A stretch of 64,000 nt of DNA from JACKAQ01 sp020634975 [NCBI: Calditrichia bacterium] (GCA_020634975.1 JACKAQ010000004.1:1-64000); one strand, 5' to 3'. Positions 16,961 through 25,779 are shown, counted from the stretch's first letter. Notes: generated from the letters alone by a model not told the origin. Numbers and translations: made by a program.

Positions 16961-18469
16961 ATGTTAAAAAAAATTGACCTCAACCGAAAGCTGGAAAAAT
17001 CGGTTTACAAAGAAAAAATGGATGAACTGGAAATCCATTTGGGACAACTGCAACGCCAAATTCTGGAATATAAAATTCCGGTAATTATTTTGTTCGAAGG
17101 TTGGGAAGCGGCGGGCAAAGGGACGCTCATTAACCGACTGATTTTACGGCTGGACCCGCGCCAATTTAGTGTTTTTACTGCACGAGAGCCCAATGAGGAA
17201 GAAGCTTTTCGCCCGTTTTTGTGGCGATTTTGGAAACGAACGCCGGCAGACGGACGGATGTCGATTCTCGACCGGAGCTGGTATCGCCGGGTGTCGCAGG
17301 ATCGCGTGAACGGTCGATTTCCGAAATCCGAATGGGAGCACACGTTTCGCGAGATCAATTTTTTCGAACGCCAGCTAACCAGCGACGGTGCAATTATCAT
17401 CAAATTTTTTCTGCATATTTCCCAAAAAGAGCAGAAAAAACGCTTCAAAAAATTGCAGAAAGATCCCGCGATGGTTTGGCGAATCACCGACGAAGACTGG
17501 ATCAGCCATCGCCAATACGATGAGTATCTCGCGGCATATGAGGACATGCTGGCGGAAACCGACACCGCCGTTGCGCCATGGCACATCGTCGAATCGCATG
17601 ATGTGCGTTTTGCAACCCTCAAAATATTTCAGATCGTTTGCCAGAAATTGGAAAATGGACTGAACATCGCCAAAAAAGCAGCGCAGGCAACGGAAGCTGT
17701 TCCGGTTGAAGCGGCGGGCACGGATGTGGAATTGCGCACCTCCATTCTCGCCGGTGTCGATCTCGATAAATCGCTGGATCGCAAAGATTACGAAAAAGAG
17801 CTGGATAAATATCAGGAACGCATTCGCGAACTGGAGCACACGCTGTATCAAAAACGCATTCCGGTGGTCATCGTTTACGAAGGGTGGGATGCCGCCGGAA
17901 AAGGCGGCAACATCAAACGGCTGACCCAATTGATGGACCCGCGCGGTTACGATGTGATCCCGATTGCTGCACCCAACGATATCGAACGCAAACACCATTA
18001 TTTATGGCGATTTTGGAAGGAATTTCCCAAAGCCGGACATTTTGCCATTTTTGACCGCAGCTGGTACGGGCGGGTAATGGTTGAACGTGTGGAAGGATTT
18101 TGCAGCGAAGCGGAGTGGAAACGCGCTTACCGCGAAATTAACGAAATGGAGGCGCAGTTGACCAATTTTGGCACGGTGATCGTCAAATTTTGGCTGCACA
18201 TCGACAAAGAAACCCAGCTACGCCGCTTCAAATTGCGCGAAGCAACGCCCCACAAACGCTACAAAATTACCGACGAAGATTGGCGAAATCGCGAAAAATG
18301 GGATTTGTACGAAGCCGCAGTGGACGAAATGCTGTTCCGAACCAGCAGCACTTACGCACCGTGGACGATCATCGAATCCAACTGCAAACTGTATGCACGG
18401 GTTAAAGCGCTGAAGACGGTTGTCGATGCTATTGAACAGCGATTAAAATCCGAAAAGAAAAAATCTTGA
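16961..18469 (+). CDS. Two-domain polyphosphate kinase 2 (polyphosphate:AMP phosphotransferase type)
   Basis: This 502-residue protein contains two PPK2 domains in tandem. Each has a Walker A motif, EGWEAAGKGTLINRL near residue 46 and EGWDAAGKGGNIKRL near 307, followed by the family motif DRSWYRR or DRSWYGR and a lid region with KFFLHIS or KFWLHID. Two-domain PPK2 proteins (class II) mainly transfer phosphate from polyphosphate to AMP, forming ADP; in characterised members the C-terminal domain is the active one. Here the C-terminal motifs are canonical, and the N-terminal ones are nearly so. The enzyme is cytoplasmic. It starts a same-strand series with a CHAD protein, a ParA ATPase and PPK1, so a role in drawing energy from polyP stores is well supported. 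Confidence 0.93.
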   Translation: MLKKIDLNRKLEKSVYKEKMDELEIHLGQLQRQILEYKIPVIILFEGWEAAGKGTLINRLILRLDPRQFSVFTAREPNEEEAFRPFLWRFWKRTPADGRMSILDRSWYRRVSQDRVNGRFPKSEWEHTFREINFFERQLTSDGAIIIKFFLHISQKEQKKRFKKLQKDPAMVWRITDEDWISHRQYDEYLAAYEDMLAETDTAVAPWHIVESHDVRFATLKIFQIVCQKLENGLNIAKKAAQATEAVPVEAAGTDVELRTSILAGVDLDKSLDRKDYEKELDKYQERIRELEHTLYQKRIPVVIVYEGWDAAGKGGNIKRLTQLMDPRGYDVIPIAAPNDIERKHHYLWRFWKEFPKAGHFAIFDRSWYGRVMVERVEGFCSEAEWKRAYREINEMEAQLTNFGTVIVKFWLHIDKETQLRRFKLREATPHKRYKITDEDWRNREKWDLYEAAVDEMLFRTSSTYAPWTIIESNCKLYARVKALKTVVDAIEQRLKSEKKKS

Positions 18470-18511
18470 TCCAATCGACGAAATAAGCGCAATATTAACA
18501 ATGAGTTATGT

Positions 18512-20026
18512 ATGTTGAAAATTGAATTTCGCATCGCAGAAAAACTGAATCTGGATCGATTGTTGAGCGAATCCGGTCTGCCGTTTTCTTTAGAAAAAGA
18601 GAGCACTGCCAATGGCCGGGTGCGTTATTTTGATACATTTGACTGGCGATTGTTTGCCAAACAACTGGCACTCGCAAAAAACGGCCGGAAATGGGAACTG
18701 CACAATTTATCTCAAAATGAAGTTATCGCGGCAGAAACCCTGACCGGTTCACCGAAATTTTCTGAAGATTTTCCCGATGGCGATTTGCGCCGGAAAATTG
18801 CGCCGTTGCTGGAGATGCGTGCGTTGCAACTGCGCGGTGATGTGCACATCGAAACGTCATCGTTCAGGGTGCTGGATTCGATGGAAAAAACAATTGCCAG
18901 GTTGAGTATAAACAGGCTGTTAACGAATACAGAATCAAAACCGGTTTATCATTTAACGATGGTCGGTTTGCGCGGTTACGACGAAGCGTTCAACCAGCTT
19001 TCGAACGCTGTTGCGGATCATCCGGCAATCGAAACGAGCAACAGCGCTTTTGAAGCAATTATGGCTGCCGCCGGTCAGCAACCCGGTGAGTACAGCGGCA
19101 AATTGCAGCTCAATTTGCGGCAGGAAATGACTGCGCTGGATGCTGCGCGGGAAATTTTCGGGCAATTGCTGGATATCATCCGGCAAAATGAGCAGGGCAC
19201 AAATGACGATCTGGACAGCGAATTTTTGCACGATTTCCGGGTGGCGATTCGCCGGACACGATCCGGATTGAGCCAGATTCGCGGCATTTTTCCGCCGGAC
19301 GATGTTGAGAAATTCAAAAATGCTTTTGCCGATTTGCAACGCCAAACCAACGATTTACGTGATTTGGATGTTTATCTGATGGATGCGCCAACGTATCGCC
19401 AATTGCTCCCGGAGCAGCTTCGTCCGGCAATTGAACCGGTGTTCGCACATTTGCAATCGGAGCGAAAAAAAGCGTTGCGGAAAGTCCGTCGGGCGCTGAA
19501 CAGCAGCGAATATGTGGAATTGCTGAACGATTGGCAAAAATATCTGAAATATGCCCAACCGGAAGTGGCACCGAACGCGGTTATGCCGGCTGTTGAATTG
19601 GCAAAACAGCGGATTTACAAACGCTACCGCCGGGTGATAAAAGACGGCAAAGCCATCGGCACAGATTCGCCGGACGAGCAATTGCACACGCTGCGCATTG
19701 ATTGCAAAAAATTGCGCTATCTGCTGGAATTTTTCGAAAGCCTGTTTCCGGCAGGCGAGGTGAAACAGTTGATTAAACAGCTCAAAAAATTACAGGATAA
19801 CCTTGGAAAATTCAACGACTTAAGTGTGCAGATCGATACGCTGTACGATTGGCTGAATTTGTTCTCCAAAAAAGGAAGCGGCGTGCAAACCGTTGCGGCA
19901 ATCGGCAGTTTGATCGGCACATTGAGCGAACGCAAACGGCAAATGCGGGCAGCATTTCACGATACATTTGCGCAATTTTCGTCGCAGGAAATTCGTTCGC
20001 AGTTTAAATCTTTGTTTGCGGAATAA
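18512..20026 (+). CDS. CHAD-domain polyphosphate-binding protein with degenerate CYTH-like N-terminus
   Basis: This 504-residue protein has an N-terminal region (1-185) resembling a CYTH/triphosphate tunnel domain: IEFRIAEKL at the start, and VRYFDTFDWRLFAKQLAL near residue 32. The catalytic ExExK pattern is lost, so triphosphatase activity is doubtful. Residues about 200-500 form a CHAD domain with its conserved His and basic residues: HDFRVAIRRTRSGLSQIRG near 241, DLRDLDVYL, then LHTLRIDCKKLRYLLEFFE near 391 and LKKLQDNLGKFNDL. CHAD domains bind polyphosphate and locate to polyP granules. Being placed between PPK2 and the ParA gene, 42 bases after PPK2, it probably coats or tethers granules. 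Confidence 0.88.
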   Translation: MLKIEFRIAEKLNLDRLLSESGLPFSLEKESTANGRVRYFDTFDWRLFAKQLALAKNGRKWELHNLSQNEVIAAETLTGSPKFSEDFPDGDLRRKIAPLLEMRALQLRGDVHIETSSFRVLDSMEKTIARLSINRLLTNTESKPVYHLTMVGLRGYDEAFNQLSNAVADHPAIETSNSAFEAIMAAAGQQPGEYSGKLQLNLRQEMTALDAAREIFGQLLDIIRQNEQGTNDDLDSEFLHDFRVAIRRTRSGLSQIRGIFPPDDVEKFKNAFADLQRQTNDLRDLDVYLMDAPTYRQLLPEQLRPAIEPVFAHLQSERKKALRKVRRALNSSEYVELLNDWQKYLKYAQPEVAPNAVMPAVELAKQRIYKRYRRVIKDGKAIGTDSPDEQLHTLRIDCKKLRYLLEFFESLFPAGEVKQLIKQLKKLQDNLGKFNDLSVQIDTLYDWLNLFSKKGSGVQTVAAIGSLIGTLSERKRQMRAAFHDTFAQFSSQEIRSQFKSLFAE

Positions 20027-20030
20027 TTTG

Positions 20031-20050
20031 GGGAAAGCGGGCGCTTTCCC
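20031..20050. terminator. Hairpin after the CHAD gene
   Basis: GGGAAAGC and GCTTTCCC pair around GGGC just after the CHAD stop codon. No T-run follows, so it may be a weak terminator, an RNA-stabilising hairpin, or an attenuation point before the ParA gene. Confidence 0.5.
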
Positions 20051-20059
20051 GGAAATGGT

Positions 20060-20081
20060 GTTACGATACCAGTGTCGTAAC
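20060..20081. promoter_or_regulatory. Perfect inverted repeat in front of the ParA-like gene
   Basis: GTTACGA (20060-20066) and TCGTAAC (20075-20081) form a 7-bp dyad with an 8-base centre, 36 bases before the ATPase start. It resembles an operator for a dimeric regulator, or a centromere-like site bound by a partition protein. Only one copy is seen here. Confidence 0.4.
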
Positions 20082-20116
20082 GAATATAAAATTATAAACT
20101 TACGGGCTTTTTTGTT

Positions 20117-20860
20117 TTGCAAATAATCGCAATTTATCACAGCAAAGGCGGTGTGGGTAAAACCACAACTTCGGTAAATCTGGCGTATCAGGCGGCGCAG
20201 AGCGGGCAACGAACGCTCATTTGCGATCTCGATCCGCAGGCTGCATCCACATTCTATTTCCGGGTGAAGCCCAAAATCAAATCCGGTGTTAAAGGATTTG
20301 TAAAAGGCGGTAAACAGCTTGCCCAAAATATCAAGGCAACCGATTTTGAGAATCTGGATTTGCTGCCGGCGGATTTCCGTTTTCGAAGTATGGATCTGGA
20401 ATTGGCGGAAACCAAAAAATCGAAAAAACGCCTGCCTAAAATTCTGGCGGATGTGGCGGAAGATTATGATTTGATCATTCTCGATTGCCCGCCGAACCTG
20501 TCCAATGTGTCGGAAAACATTTTCAACGCGGCGGATAAAATTGTAGTACCGCTGATTCCCACCACGCTTTCCGTGCGCAGTTTTGAGCAAATATTGCGAT
20601 TTTTTGAGAAAAAAGGCTACAAAACCCGTAAAATAATCGCGTTTTTCTCGATGGTGGAAAAGCGCAAACTGCTCCATCGCGAAGTAATGGCTGAAATGAT
20701 TTCCGGGTACGACAATATTTTGCCCGTTGCCATTCCTTTTCGCTCCGATGTAGAAAAAATGGGTATCTACCGGACGCCGGTTCAACTACTCGCACCGCGA
20801 TCGCCGGTGGTGAAGGCTTACCGGGAATTGTGGAAAGCGTTGCAAACGCCTGCAAAATGA
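20117..20860 (+). CDS. ParA-family (MinD/Soj/McdA-type) ATPase
   Basis: This 247-residue protein opens with the deviant Walker A box KGGVGKTT (residues 10-17, with the signature Lys10), has DLDPQAAST as the A' motif near residue 38 and LIILDCPPNLS as Walker B near 118. ATPases of this kind form gradients on the nucleoid or membrane and position plasmids, chromosomes, carboxysomes or chemoreceptor arrays. There is no DNA-binding N-terminal extension, and no ParB or parS site is beside it. The start codon must be TTG, because the canonical N-terminal strand begins right there and no ATG or GTG fits. It lies between the CHAD gene and PPK1 on the same strand, so I infer a link to polyP granules. 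Confidence 0.88.
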   Translation: MQIIAIYHSKGGVGKTTTSVNLAYQAAQSGQRTLICDLDPQAASTFYFRVKPKIKSGVKGFVKGGKQLAQNIKATDFENLDLLPADFRFRSMDLELAETKKSKKRLPKILADVAEDYDLIILDCPPNLSNVSENIFNAADKIVVPLIPTTLSVRSFEQILRFFEKKGYKTRKIIAFFSMVEKRKLLHREVMAEMISGYDNILPVAIPFRSDVEKMGIYRTPVQLLAPRSPVVKAYRELWKALQTPAK

Positions 20861-20989
20861 TCGAATACTGCAAATCTTAACACAATTGTAACACACTCGC
20901 TGCCAAAAGATTGTAATTTGAACGTTATCCAATTTGCTATTTCCGAACCGGAACCGGCGCTCATTTTTCCACAAACGACTACGCATATT

Positions 20990-23179
20990 ATGAGAACAGA
21001 CATTCGCAACAAAGAACTCAGTTGGCTATCGTTTAACGAACGATTGCTGCAGGAAGCGGAAGATTTAACCGTGCCGCTGCTGGAACGCATCAAATTTTTG
21101 GGGATTTTCTCGAACAACCTCGATGAATTTTTCCGGGTGCGGGTGGCGACGCTCAAACGCATCGAAAAGCTGGGTAAAAAAGCGGTCACCATTATGGGGA
21201 ATGCACCGCAGGATGTGCTGCACGAAATTCACAAAAATGTGCTCTCCATGCAGGCGCGATTTGAACACATCTATCAAAATATTCAACATGAGCTTGCGCA
21301 GCACCACATTTATATTATCAACGAAAAAGAGCTGGACGTTCAGCAAGCTGAATTTGTGCGCAACTTTTTCCGGTTTGAAGTGCGCGGTGTGATCACGCCG
21401 TTGATGATCGATCAACTGGTAAATTTCCCGGAGCTGGATGATCATGCGATTTACCTCGCCGTGCGGATGTGGAAATCCAATGATCCGGAATCGGAAAATC
21501 ATGCGCTGATCGAAGTGCCGACGGCAACGCTGTCGCGATTTGTGATTCTGCCGCAAGTCGGGGAAAAACAATGTATTATCCTGCTCGATGATGTCATTCG
21601 ATTCAATCTCGATGCCATTTTTGCGATTTTCAAATACGACCGATTCGATGCGTTCACCATCAAATTAACTCGCGATGCGGAGATCGATCTCGATGACGAT
21701 CTCTCCGAAAGTTTGCTCAAAAAAATTTCCAAAGGCATTTCCAAACGGAAATCCGGAACACCGGTTCGTTTCATTTTTGATCACGAAATTCCCGGCAAAT
21801 TTCTCAAATACCTGATCCAGCAAATCCACCCGGATCAGGTGAACAGCAATTTTATCCCGGGTTCGCGCTATCACAATTTCAAGGATTTTCTCGGCTTCCC
21901 GAAAATTGGTCCGGCGAGTTTGCAATACGAACCGCACGCACCGCTGCCGCATCCCAATCTGGATAATCACGAAAGCATTCTGGCAGCTATCGCCAAACAG
22001 GATATTTTGCTGAGCTATCCCTACCAAACATTTGTGCACGTGATTTATTTTCTGCGCGAAGCGGCGATCGATCCGCATGTGCGGTCGGTTCACATCACCA
22101 TTTACCGGCTGGCGGGAAAATCCAAAGTGGTGAACGCGCTGATCAACGCCGCGAAAAACGGGAAAGAAGTGACGGTTGTGATGGAGCTGAAAGCCCGTTT
22201 CGATGAAGAAGCGAATATTTATTGGGCAAAAGTGCTCCGCGACGAAAATATCCGGGTGATTTTCAGTCCGCCGAAATTTAAGGTGCACGGCAAATTGATT
22301 TTGGTGACCCGCAAAATCGGCGATAAAATTACCCGTTACGTGAATATCGGAACCGGGAATTTCAACGAATCGACCGCAAAATTATACACCGATCACGCGC
22401 TGCTGAGCGCAGACCCGCGACTGACCGGCGAAGTGCAAAAAGTGTTCGAAGCGTTGGAAATCAACTTTGTGCAAACAACTTTCCGGCACCTGCTGGTGGC
22501 GCCGTTCAACATGCGCAAACGCTGGGAAAAGCTCATCCAGAACGAGATTTCCAACGCGAAAAAGGGAAAACCGGCGTATATCATCGCGAAATTGAATAAT
22601 CTGACCGATCCGAAAATTATCAAAAAATTGTATAAAGCAAGCCAGGCGGGCGTAGTCATCCGGCTGATGATTCGCGGGATGTTTTCGGTTGTGCCGGGCG
22701 TTCCGGAAATGAGCGAGAATATCGCGGCAACCGGAACGATCGATCGCTATCTGGAACACACGCGCATTTTTTTATTTGCCGATGGCGGAAAAGAGCAGAT
22801 TTTTCTATCTTCCGCAGACTGGATGCCGCGCAATCTGGATAACCGGGTGGAAGTTGCCTGTCCGGTTTACGACAAAAATATTCGCGCTGAATTGCGGGAT
22901 TATCTGGAAATTCACTGGCGTGGAAATGTAAAAGCCCGGGTGTTGGACGCAAAATTGAAAAACGAATACAGCCGGCAGGATGAAATCTGCAAAGTTCGGG
23001 CGCAGGAAGTGCTGCACGAATACTACCGGCTGATTCTCGAAAATAACGGCAAACGCCCAAAATTGAGTGATTTGCTGCCCAGAATTGCGGATTGCAACAC
23101 CAACGGCACGCTGCCGAATGTCAAAAATTTTAATGATTTATCCATCGAAACCGTTGAAGCTAATCATGAAAAAGACTGA
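20990..23179 (+). CDS. ppk1: Polyphosphate kinase 1
   Basis: This 729-residue enzyme makes polyphosphate from ATP reversibly. It shows the whole family pattern: RNKELSWLSFNERLLQEAED at the start, LDEFFRVRVATLK near 46, FHPDQVN-like linker, HVIYFLREAAIDPHV near 350, and the catalytic VHGKLILV with His at about 433, which corresponds in position to the phospho-histidine of the E. coli enzyme. TGNFNESTAKLYTDHALL follows, and SADWMPRNLDNRVE closes the core. Its length is usual. I chose the ATG giving MRTDIRNKELSW; a TTG 24 codons upstream adds an unrelated stretch. Its last 14 bases overlap the start of the gamma-carbonic anhydrase gene, so the two are translated together. Confidence 0.97.
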   Translation: MRTDIRNKELSWLSFNERLLQEAEDLTVPLLERIKFLGIFSNNLDEFFRVRVATLKRIEKLGKKAVTIMGNAPQDVLHEIHKNVLSMQARFEHIYQNIQHELAQHHIYIINEKELDVQQAEFVRNFFRFEVRGVITPLMIDQLVNFPELDDHAIYLAVRMWKSNDPESENHALIEVPTATLSRFVILPQVGEKQCIILLDDVIRFNLDAIFAIFKYDRFDAFTIKLTRDAEIDLDDDLSESLLKKISKGISKRKSGTPVRFIFDHEIPGKFLKYLIQQIHPDQVNSNFIPGSRYHNFKDFLGFPKIGPASLQYEPHAPLPHPNLDNHESILAAIAKQDILLSYPYQTFVHVIYFLREAAIDPHVRSVHITIYRLAGKSKVVNALINAAKNGKEVTVVMELKARFDEEANIYWAKVLRDENIRVIFSPPKFKVHGKLILVTRKIGDKITRYVNIGTGNFNESTAKLYTDHALLSADPRLTGEVQKVFEALEINFVQTTFRHLLVAPFNMRKRWEKLIQNEISNAKKGKPAYIIAKLNNLTDPKIIKKLYKASQAGVVIRLMIRGMFSVVPGVPEMSENIAATGTIDRYLEHTRIFLFADGGKEQIFLSSADWMPRNLDNRVEVACPVYDKNIRAELRDYLEIHWRGNVKARVLDAKLKNEYSRQDEICKVRAQEVLHEYYRLILENNGKRPKLSDLLPRIADCNTNGTLPNVKNFNDLSIETVEANHEKD

Positions 23180-23705
23180 TTTACCACCCCATACGCTGGA
23201 ATTTTCGCCGACCGTTCACCCGACCGCGTTTATCGCGCGCGGCGCGCAGGTGATGGGCGATGTTCGGCTGGCGGCGCACGCGTCGATCTGGTATAATTGC
23301 GTGGTTCGCGGCGATATCAATTATATTTCCATCGGTGAGCGCAGCAATATCCAGGATGGCTGCATTTTGCATCTGGAAAACGATTTGCCCTGCGTTGTCG
23401 AAAACGATGTGACGGTAGGGCACGGCGCGATTTTACACGGTTGCCACATCGAGCCGGGTTGTCTGATCGGCATGGGCGCCATCGTTCTTTCCGGTGCGGT
23501 GGTGAAACGCGGCAGCGTGATTGCCGCAGGCGCGGTGGTTCGCGAGCATTCGATTGTTGAACCGTATTCGCTGATGGCCGGAATTCCTGCCAAATGCATC
23601 CGCACGATGGACGAATCCAGTTATGAAAAAAATTTGCTCTGGGCTGAAAAATATGTGAAAGTCGCCCAAAAACACCGCGAAAAAGGATTTGCCGCTACGG
23701 AGTAG
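23166..23705 (+). CDS. Gamma-class carbonic anhydrase-like hexapeptide protein
   Basis: This 179-residue protein is a left-handed beta-helix of the gamma carbonic anhydrase family. The hexapeptide repeats run through residues 15-150. Metal-site histidines appear in the expected places, in DGCILHLEN and VGHGAILHGCHIEPG, and RGDINYISIGERSNIQDG matches the family core. Such proteins form trimers; some hydrate CO2, others have unknown activity. It overlaps the end of ppk1 by 14 bases, which suggests co-expression, although a functional tie to polyphosphate is not established. A second member of the wider family lies at 53263-53862. Confidence 0.88.
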   Translation: MKKTDLPPHTLEFSPTVHPTAFIARGAQVMGDVRLAAHASIWYNCVVRGDINYISIGERSNIQDGCILHLENDLPCVVENDVTVGHGAILHGCHIEPGCLIGMGAIVLSGAVVKRGSVIAAGAVVREHSIVEPYSLMAGIPAKCIRTMDESSYEKNLLWAEKYVKVAQKHREKGFAATE

Positions 23706-23708
23706 CGG
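23692..23708. terminator. Hairpin across convergent gene ends
   Basis: CCGCTAC and GTAGCGG pair around GGA and span the stop codons of both the carbonic anhydrase gene (+) and the Ada-like gene (-), whose ends overlap by 11 bases. It may end or stabilise both transcripts. The same GTAGCGG word recurs in the palindrome at 26273-26300. Confidence 0.45.
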
Positions 23709-24546
23709 TTACGCGGCTGTCCTCCCACAACAGCATCGCTTTTTTGCGAGCGCTTCCCCAACGATATTCATTAAATGCACCGGATTTACGAATTACCCGA
23801 TGGCATGGAATCAGGTAAGCTACGGGGTTTTTCCCCACGGCGCTGGCAACTGCGCGAACCGCCGTCGGCTGGTTGATCGCTGTCGCAATCGCTTCGTACG
23901 ATATCACCTGTCCCGAGGGAATTCGCAGCAGTGCTTCCCACACTTTCATCTGAAAATTGGTGCCTTTCAAATACAAATGCAGCGGTGCCTGCGGCGTTTG
24001 GTCATCGCGAAAAATATGTTGCAGCATCTCGCCGGTTCTCGACTGATTTTGCACCAGATTCGCATGTTTCCAGCGGTGTTGCAATTCATCCAGCAAATTT
24101 TTGGAGGTTTCCCGCACAAACATTAAATTGGTAATTCCGCGATCGGAAACCGCCAGCAAACATTCACCAAAAGGCGAGGGATGAAAACCGTATTGGATAT
24201 CGATACCGGCGCCGTGCTGTTTGTATTCGCCGGGCGTTACGGCTTCGCATTGCACGAACAAATCGTGCAGCCGTCCGGGGCCGCTCATCCCGCTTTCGAA
24301 GCTGGCATCCAGAACGCTGTGTGATTGTGCGAGCAATTGTTTGGCGTGCTCTTTGGTCAAAAATTGCAAAAAACGTTTCGGGCTGATGCCCACCCAACGG
24401 CTGAACAATCGCTGAAAATGGTATTCGCTGAGATTGGCGGCAGCGGCAACCGACTGCAAATCCGGCTGTTCGCGATGGTGCGTTTCGAGATAGTTGATCG
24501 CCGTTTCGATGCGCCGGTAATCGCTGGAAAGCTGTTCTAAATTCAT
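23695..24546 (-). CDS. AraC-type HTH fused to O6-methylguanine-DNA methyltransferase (Ada-like)
   Basis: This 283-residue protein has an AraC-type helix-turn-helix at residues 5-100 (AAANLSEYHFQRLFSRWVGISPKRF) and a C-terminal methyltransferase with the active-site PCHRVIRKSGAFNEYRWG near 245, preceded by the DNA-recognition helix region GQVISYEAIA. It should remove methyl groups from O6-methylguanine by transfer to its own cysteine. Compared with E. coli Ada it lacks the N-terminal phosphotriester-repair domain with its zinc cysteines, so classical methyl-phosphotriester sensing cannot occur. I chose the ATG that follows AGGAATGACC. Confidence 0.92.
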   Translation of the reverse strand: MNLEQLSSDYRRIETAINYLETHHREQPDLQSVAAAANLSEYHFQRLFSRWVGISPKRFLQFLTKEHAKQLLAQSHSVLDASFESGMSGPGRLHDLFVQCEAVTPGEYKQHGAGIDIQYGFHPSPFGECLLAVSDRGITNLMFVRETSKNLLDELQHRWKHANLVQNQSRTGEMLQHIFRDDQTPQAPLHLYLKGTNFQMKVWEALLRIPSGQVISYEAIATAINQPTAVRAVASAVGKNPVAYLIPCHRVIRKSGAFNEYRWGSARKKAMLLWEDSRVTATP

Positions 24547-24635
24547 GGTCATTCCTTTTTTTATCAAAATAATAGCGATTCTGCAACGGAAAAACCACCC
24601 GCTTCTTGCGGATGTTTATCGAAAACGGAGAAAAA

Positions 24636-24998
24636 ATGAGTCACTACCGGAAAGAATTTGGCGATTGGGGAGAGGATATCGCGGAGAAATTTTTGCTGGA
24701 AAACGGTTTCACAATTCTGATGCGCAACTTTCGTGCGGCGCGCGGGGAAATCGATATCATCGCGCGGGAGAAAAATTGCATCGTTTTTGTGGAGGTGAAA
24801 ACGGGAAATTCACACAAATTCGGACCGCCGGAGGAACGGATAACGCCCGCGAAGCAGCGCCAATTGTATAAAATTGCCAATCAGTTTATCGCGGAAAATC
24901 CCAAACTGGACTGCGATTTCCGGTTCGACGCAGTGATCATCGACGGCAGCCGGGAACGGCACGAAATCCGCCATTACCGGAACGCGTTCTATTTCTGA
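24636..24998 (+). CDS. YraN / UPF0102 nuclease-fold protein
   Basis: This 120-residue protein has the restriction-endonuclease-like core of the YraN family: GDWGEDIAEKFLLENGF at the start, then RNFRAARGEIDIIARE and VFVEVKTGNSHKFG, which provides the E-D-ExK metal site, and the family ending FRFDAVIID. Its biochemical role is not settled; links to DNA processing or repair have been proposed. The ATG after GGAGAAAAA gives the normal start. Its stop codon directly abuts that of the convergent GPP34 gene, with no intergenic space. Confidence 0.92.
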   Translation: MSHYRKEFGDWGEDIAEKFLLENGFTILMRNFRAARGEIDIIAREKNCIVFVEVKTGNSHKFGPPEERITPAKQRQLYKIANQFIAENPKLDCDFRFDAVIIDGSRERHEIRHYRNAFYF

Positions 24999-25682
24999 TC
25001 AGGAATGAATAACCGTATTTGCCGTAATTGCGCCGGTTACCGTTGCGACAACAGCGGCTTGCACGCTTTCGGAAACGGCATCGCCAACCGGATCATCGCT
25101 GATCAGCATGCGAATGCGCTGCTTTGCCAGCCGGCGCTCCGGTTTCGCGAAAACCTCCTCGACCAATCCGCAGGCTTTGACGAGGCTGAGCAGCGCCATC
25201 GTTTCCGCATCAGCGGGCGCGTTGTTCAGCACGACAGCGTGAAGCTGTTGCCGAACCAGCGTTTCCTGCCGGCTGTCGATCATCGGATAACGATGCGTTG
25301 CAAAAAAGTGCAGGAATCGCTGCTCGTCATCGCGAAGAATGCCTTTTTCGACCAGTTGCCGGGCAACCCGTTTTTTGATGTCCGAAAATTTCATGTAAAT
25401 CCGGGCAACCCAATATTTTGGAGAGCGCGGTCGCGCAGATTCGCGGATGAGCCGCAGCACATCGTCCAGCAGCGGATCGCCGGTTTCCCGGTCATCGGCA
25501 ACTACAATATTTTTGTTGACGACCGACAGGCATTCGCGAAACGTCAGTTCCATCAGTGCGGCGCCAGCCAATCCGTGCGGTAACGCATGCGACGCGTTGA
25601 AAATTACCGTGCCTTTTTGGTCGTGAAATGCTAATAACAAAACTTTTTCGGGCAGGGTGAGTTCTACTGTTATATTTTTCAT
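24999..25682 (-). CDS. GPP34 (Golgi phosphoprotein 3-like) family protein
   Basis: This 227-residue protein matches the bacterial branch of the GPP34 family: VELTLPEKVLLLAFHDQKG at the start, HGLAGAALMELTFRECLSV near 35, then DPLLDDVLRLI, an RQLVEKGILRDDEQ helix and a late MALLSLVKACGL. Eukaryotic members bind phosphatidylinositol 4-phosphate on Golgi membranes; the bacterial proteins are common in actinobacteria and their role is unknown, perhaps membrane or lipid association. There is no signal peptide. The C-terminal 30 residues are hydrophobic and small-residue rich, which could form a membrane-binding helix. Confidence 0.82.
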   Translation of the reverse strand: MKNITVELTLPEKVLLLAFHDQKGTVIFNASHALPHGLAGAALMELTFRECLSVVNKNIVVADDRETGDPLLDDVLRLIRESARPRSPKYWVARIYMKFSDIKKRVARQLVEKGILRDDEQRFLHFFATHRYPMIDSRQETLVRQQLHAVVLNNAPADAETMALLSLVKACGLVEEVFAKPERRLAKQRIRMLISDDPVGDAVSESVQAAVVATVTGAITANTVIHS

Positions 25683-25779
25683 GATAATTTTATATTTTGA
25701 GTTAAACTGATCAAATCGTACCTATATATTTGACGCAAAATGGCTAAAAAAGTTTGTTAAATAATTTTAGAGAAAGCTG

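Noticed and set aside
20117-20860. Plasmid or chromosome partition locus
   Set aside because: No parB, no cluster of parS-like sites and no replication gene are present; the neighbours are polyphosphate genes.
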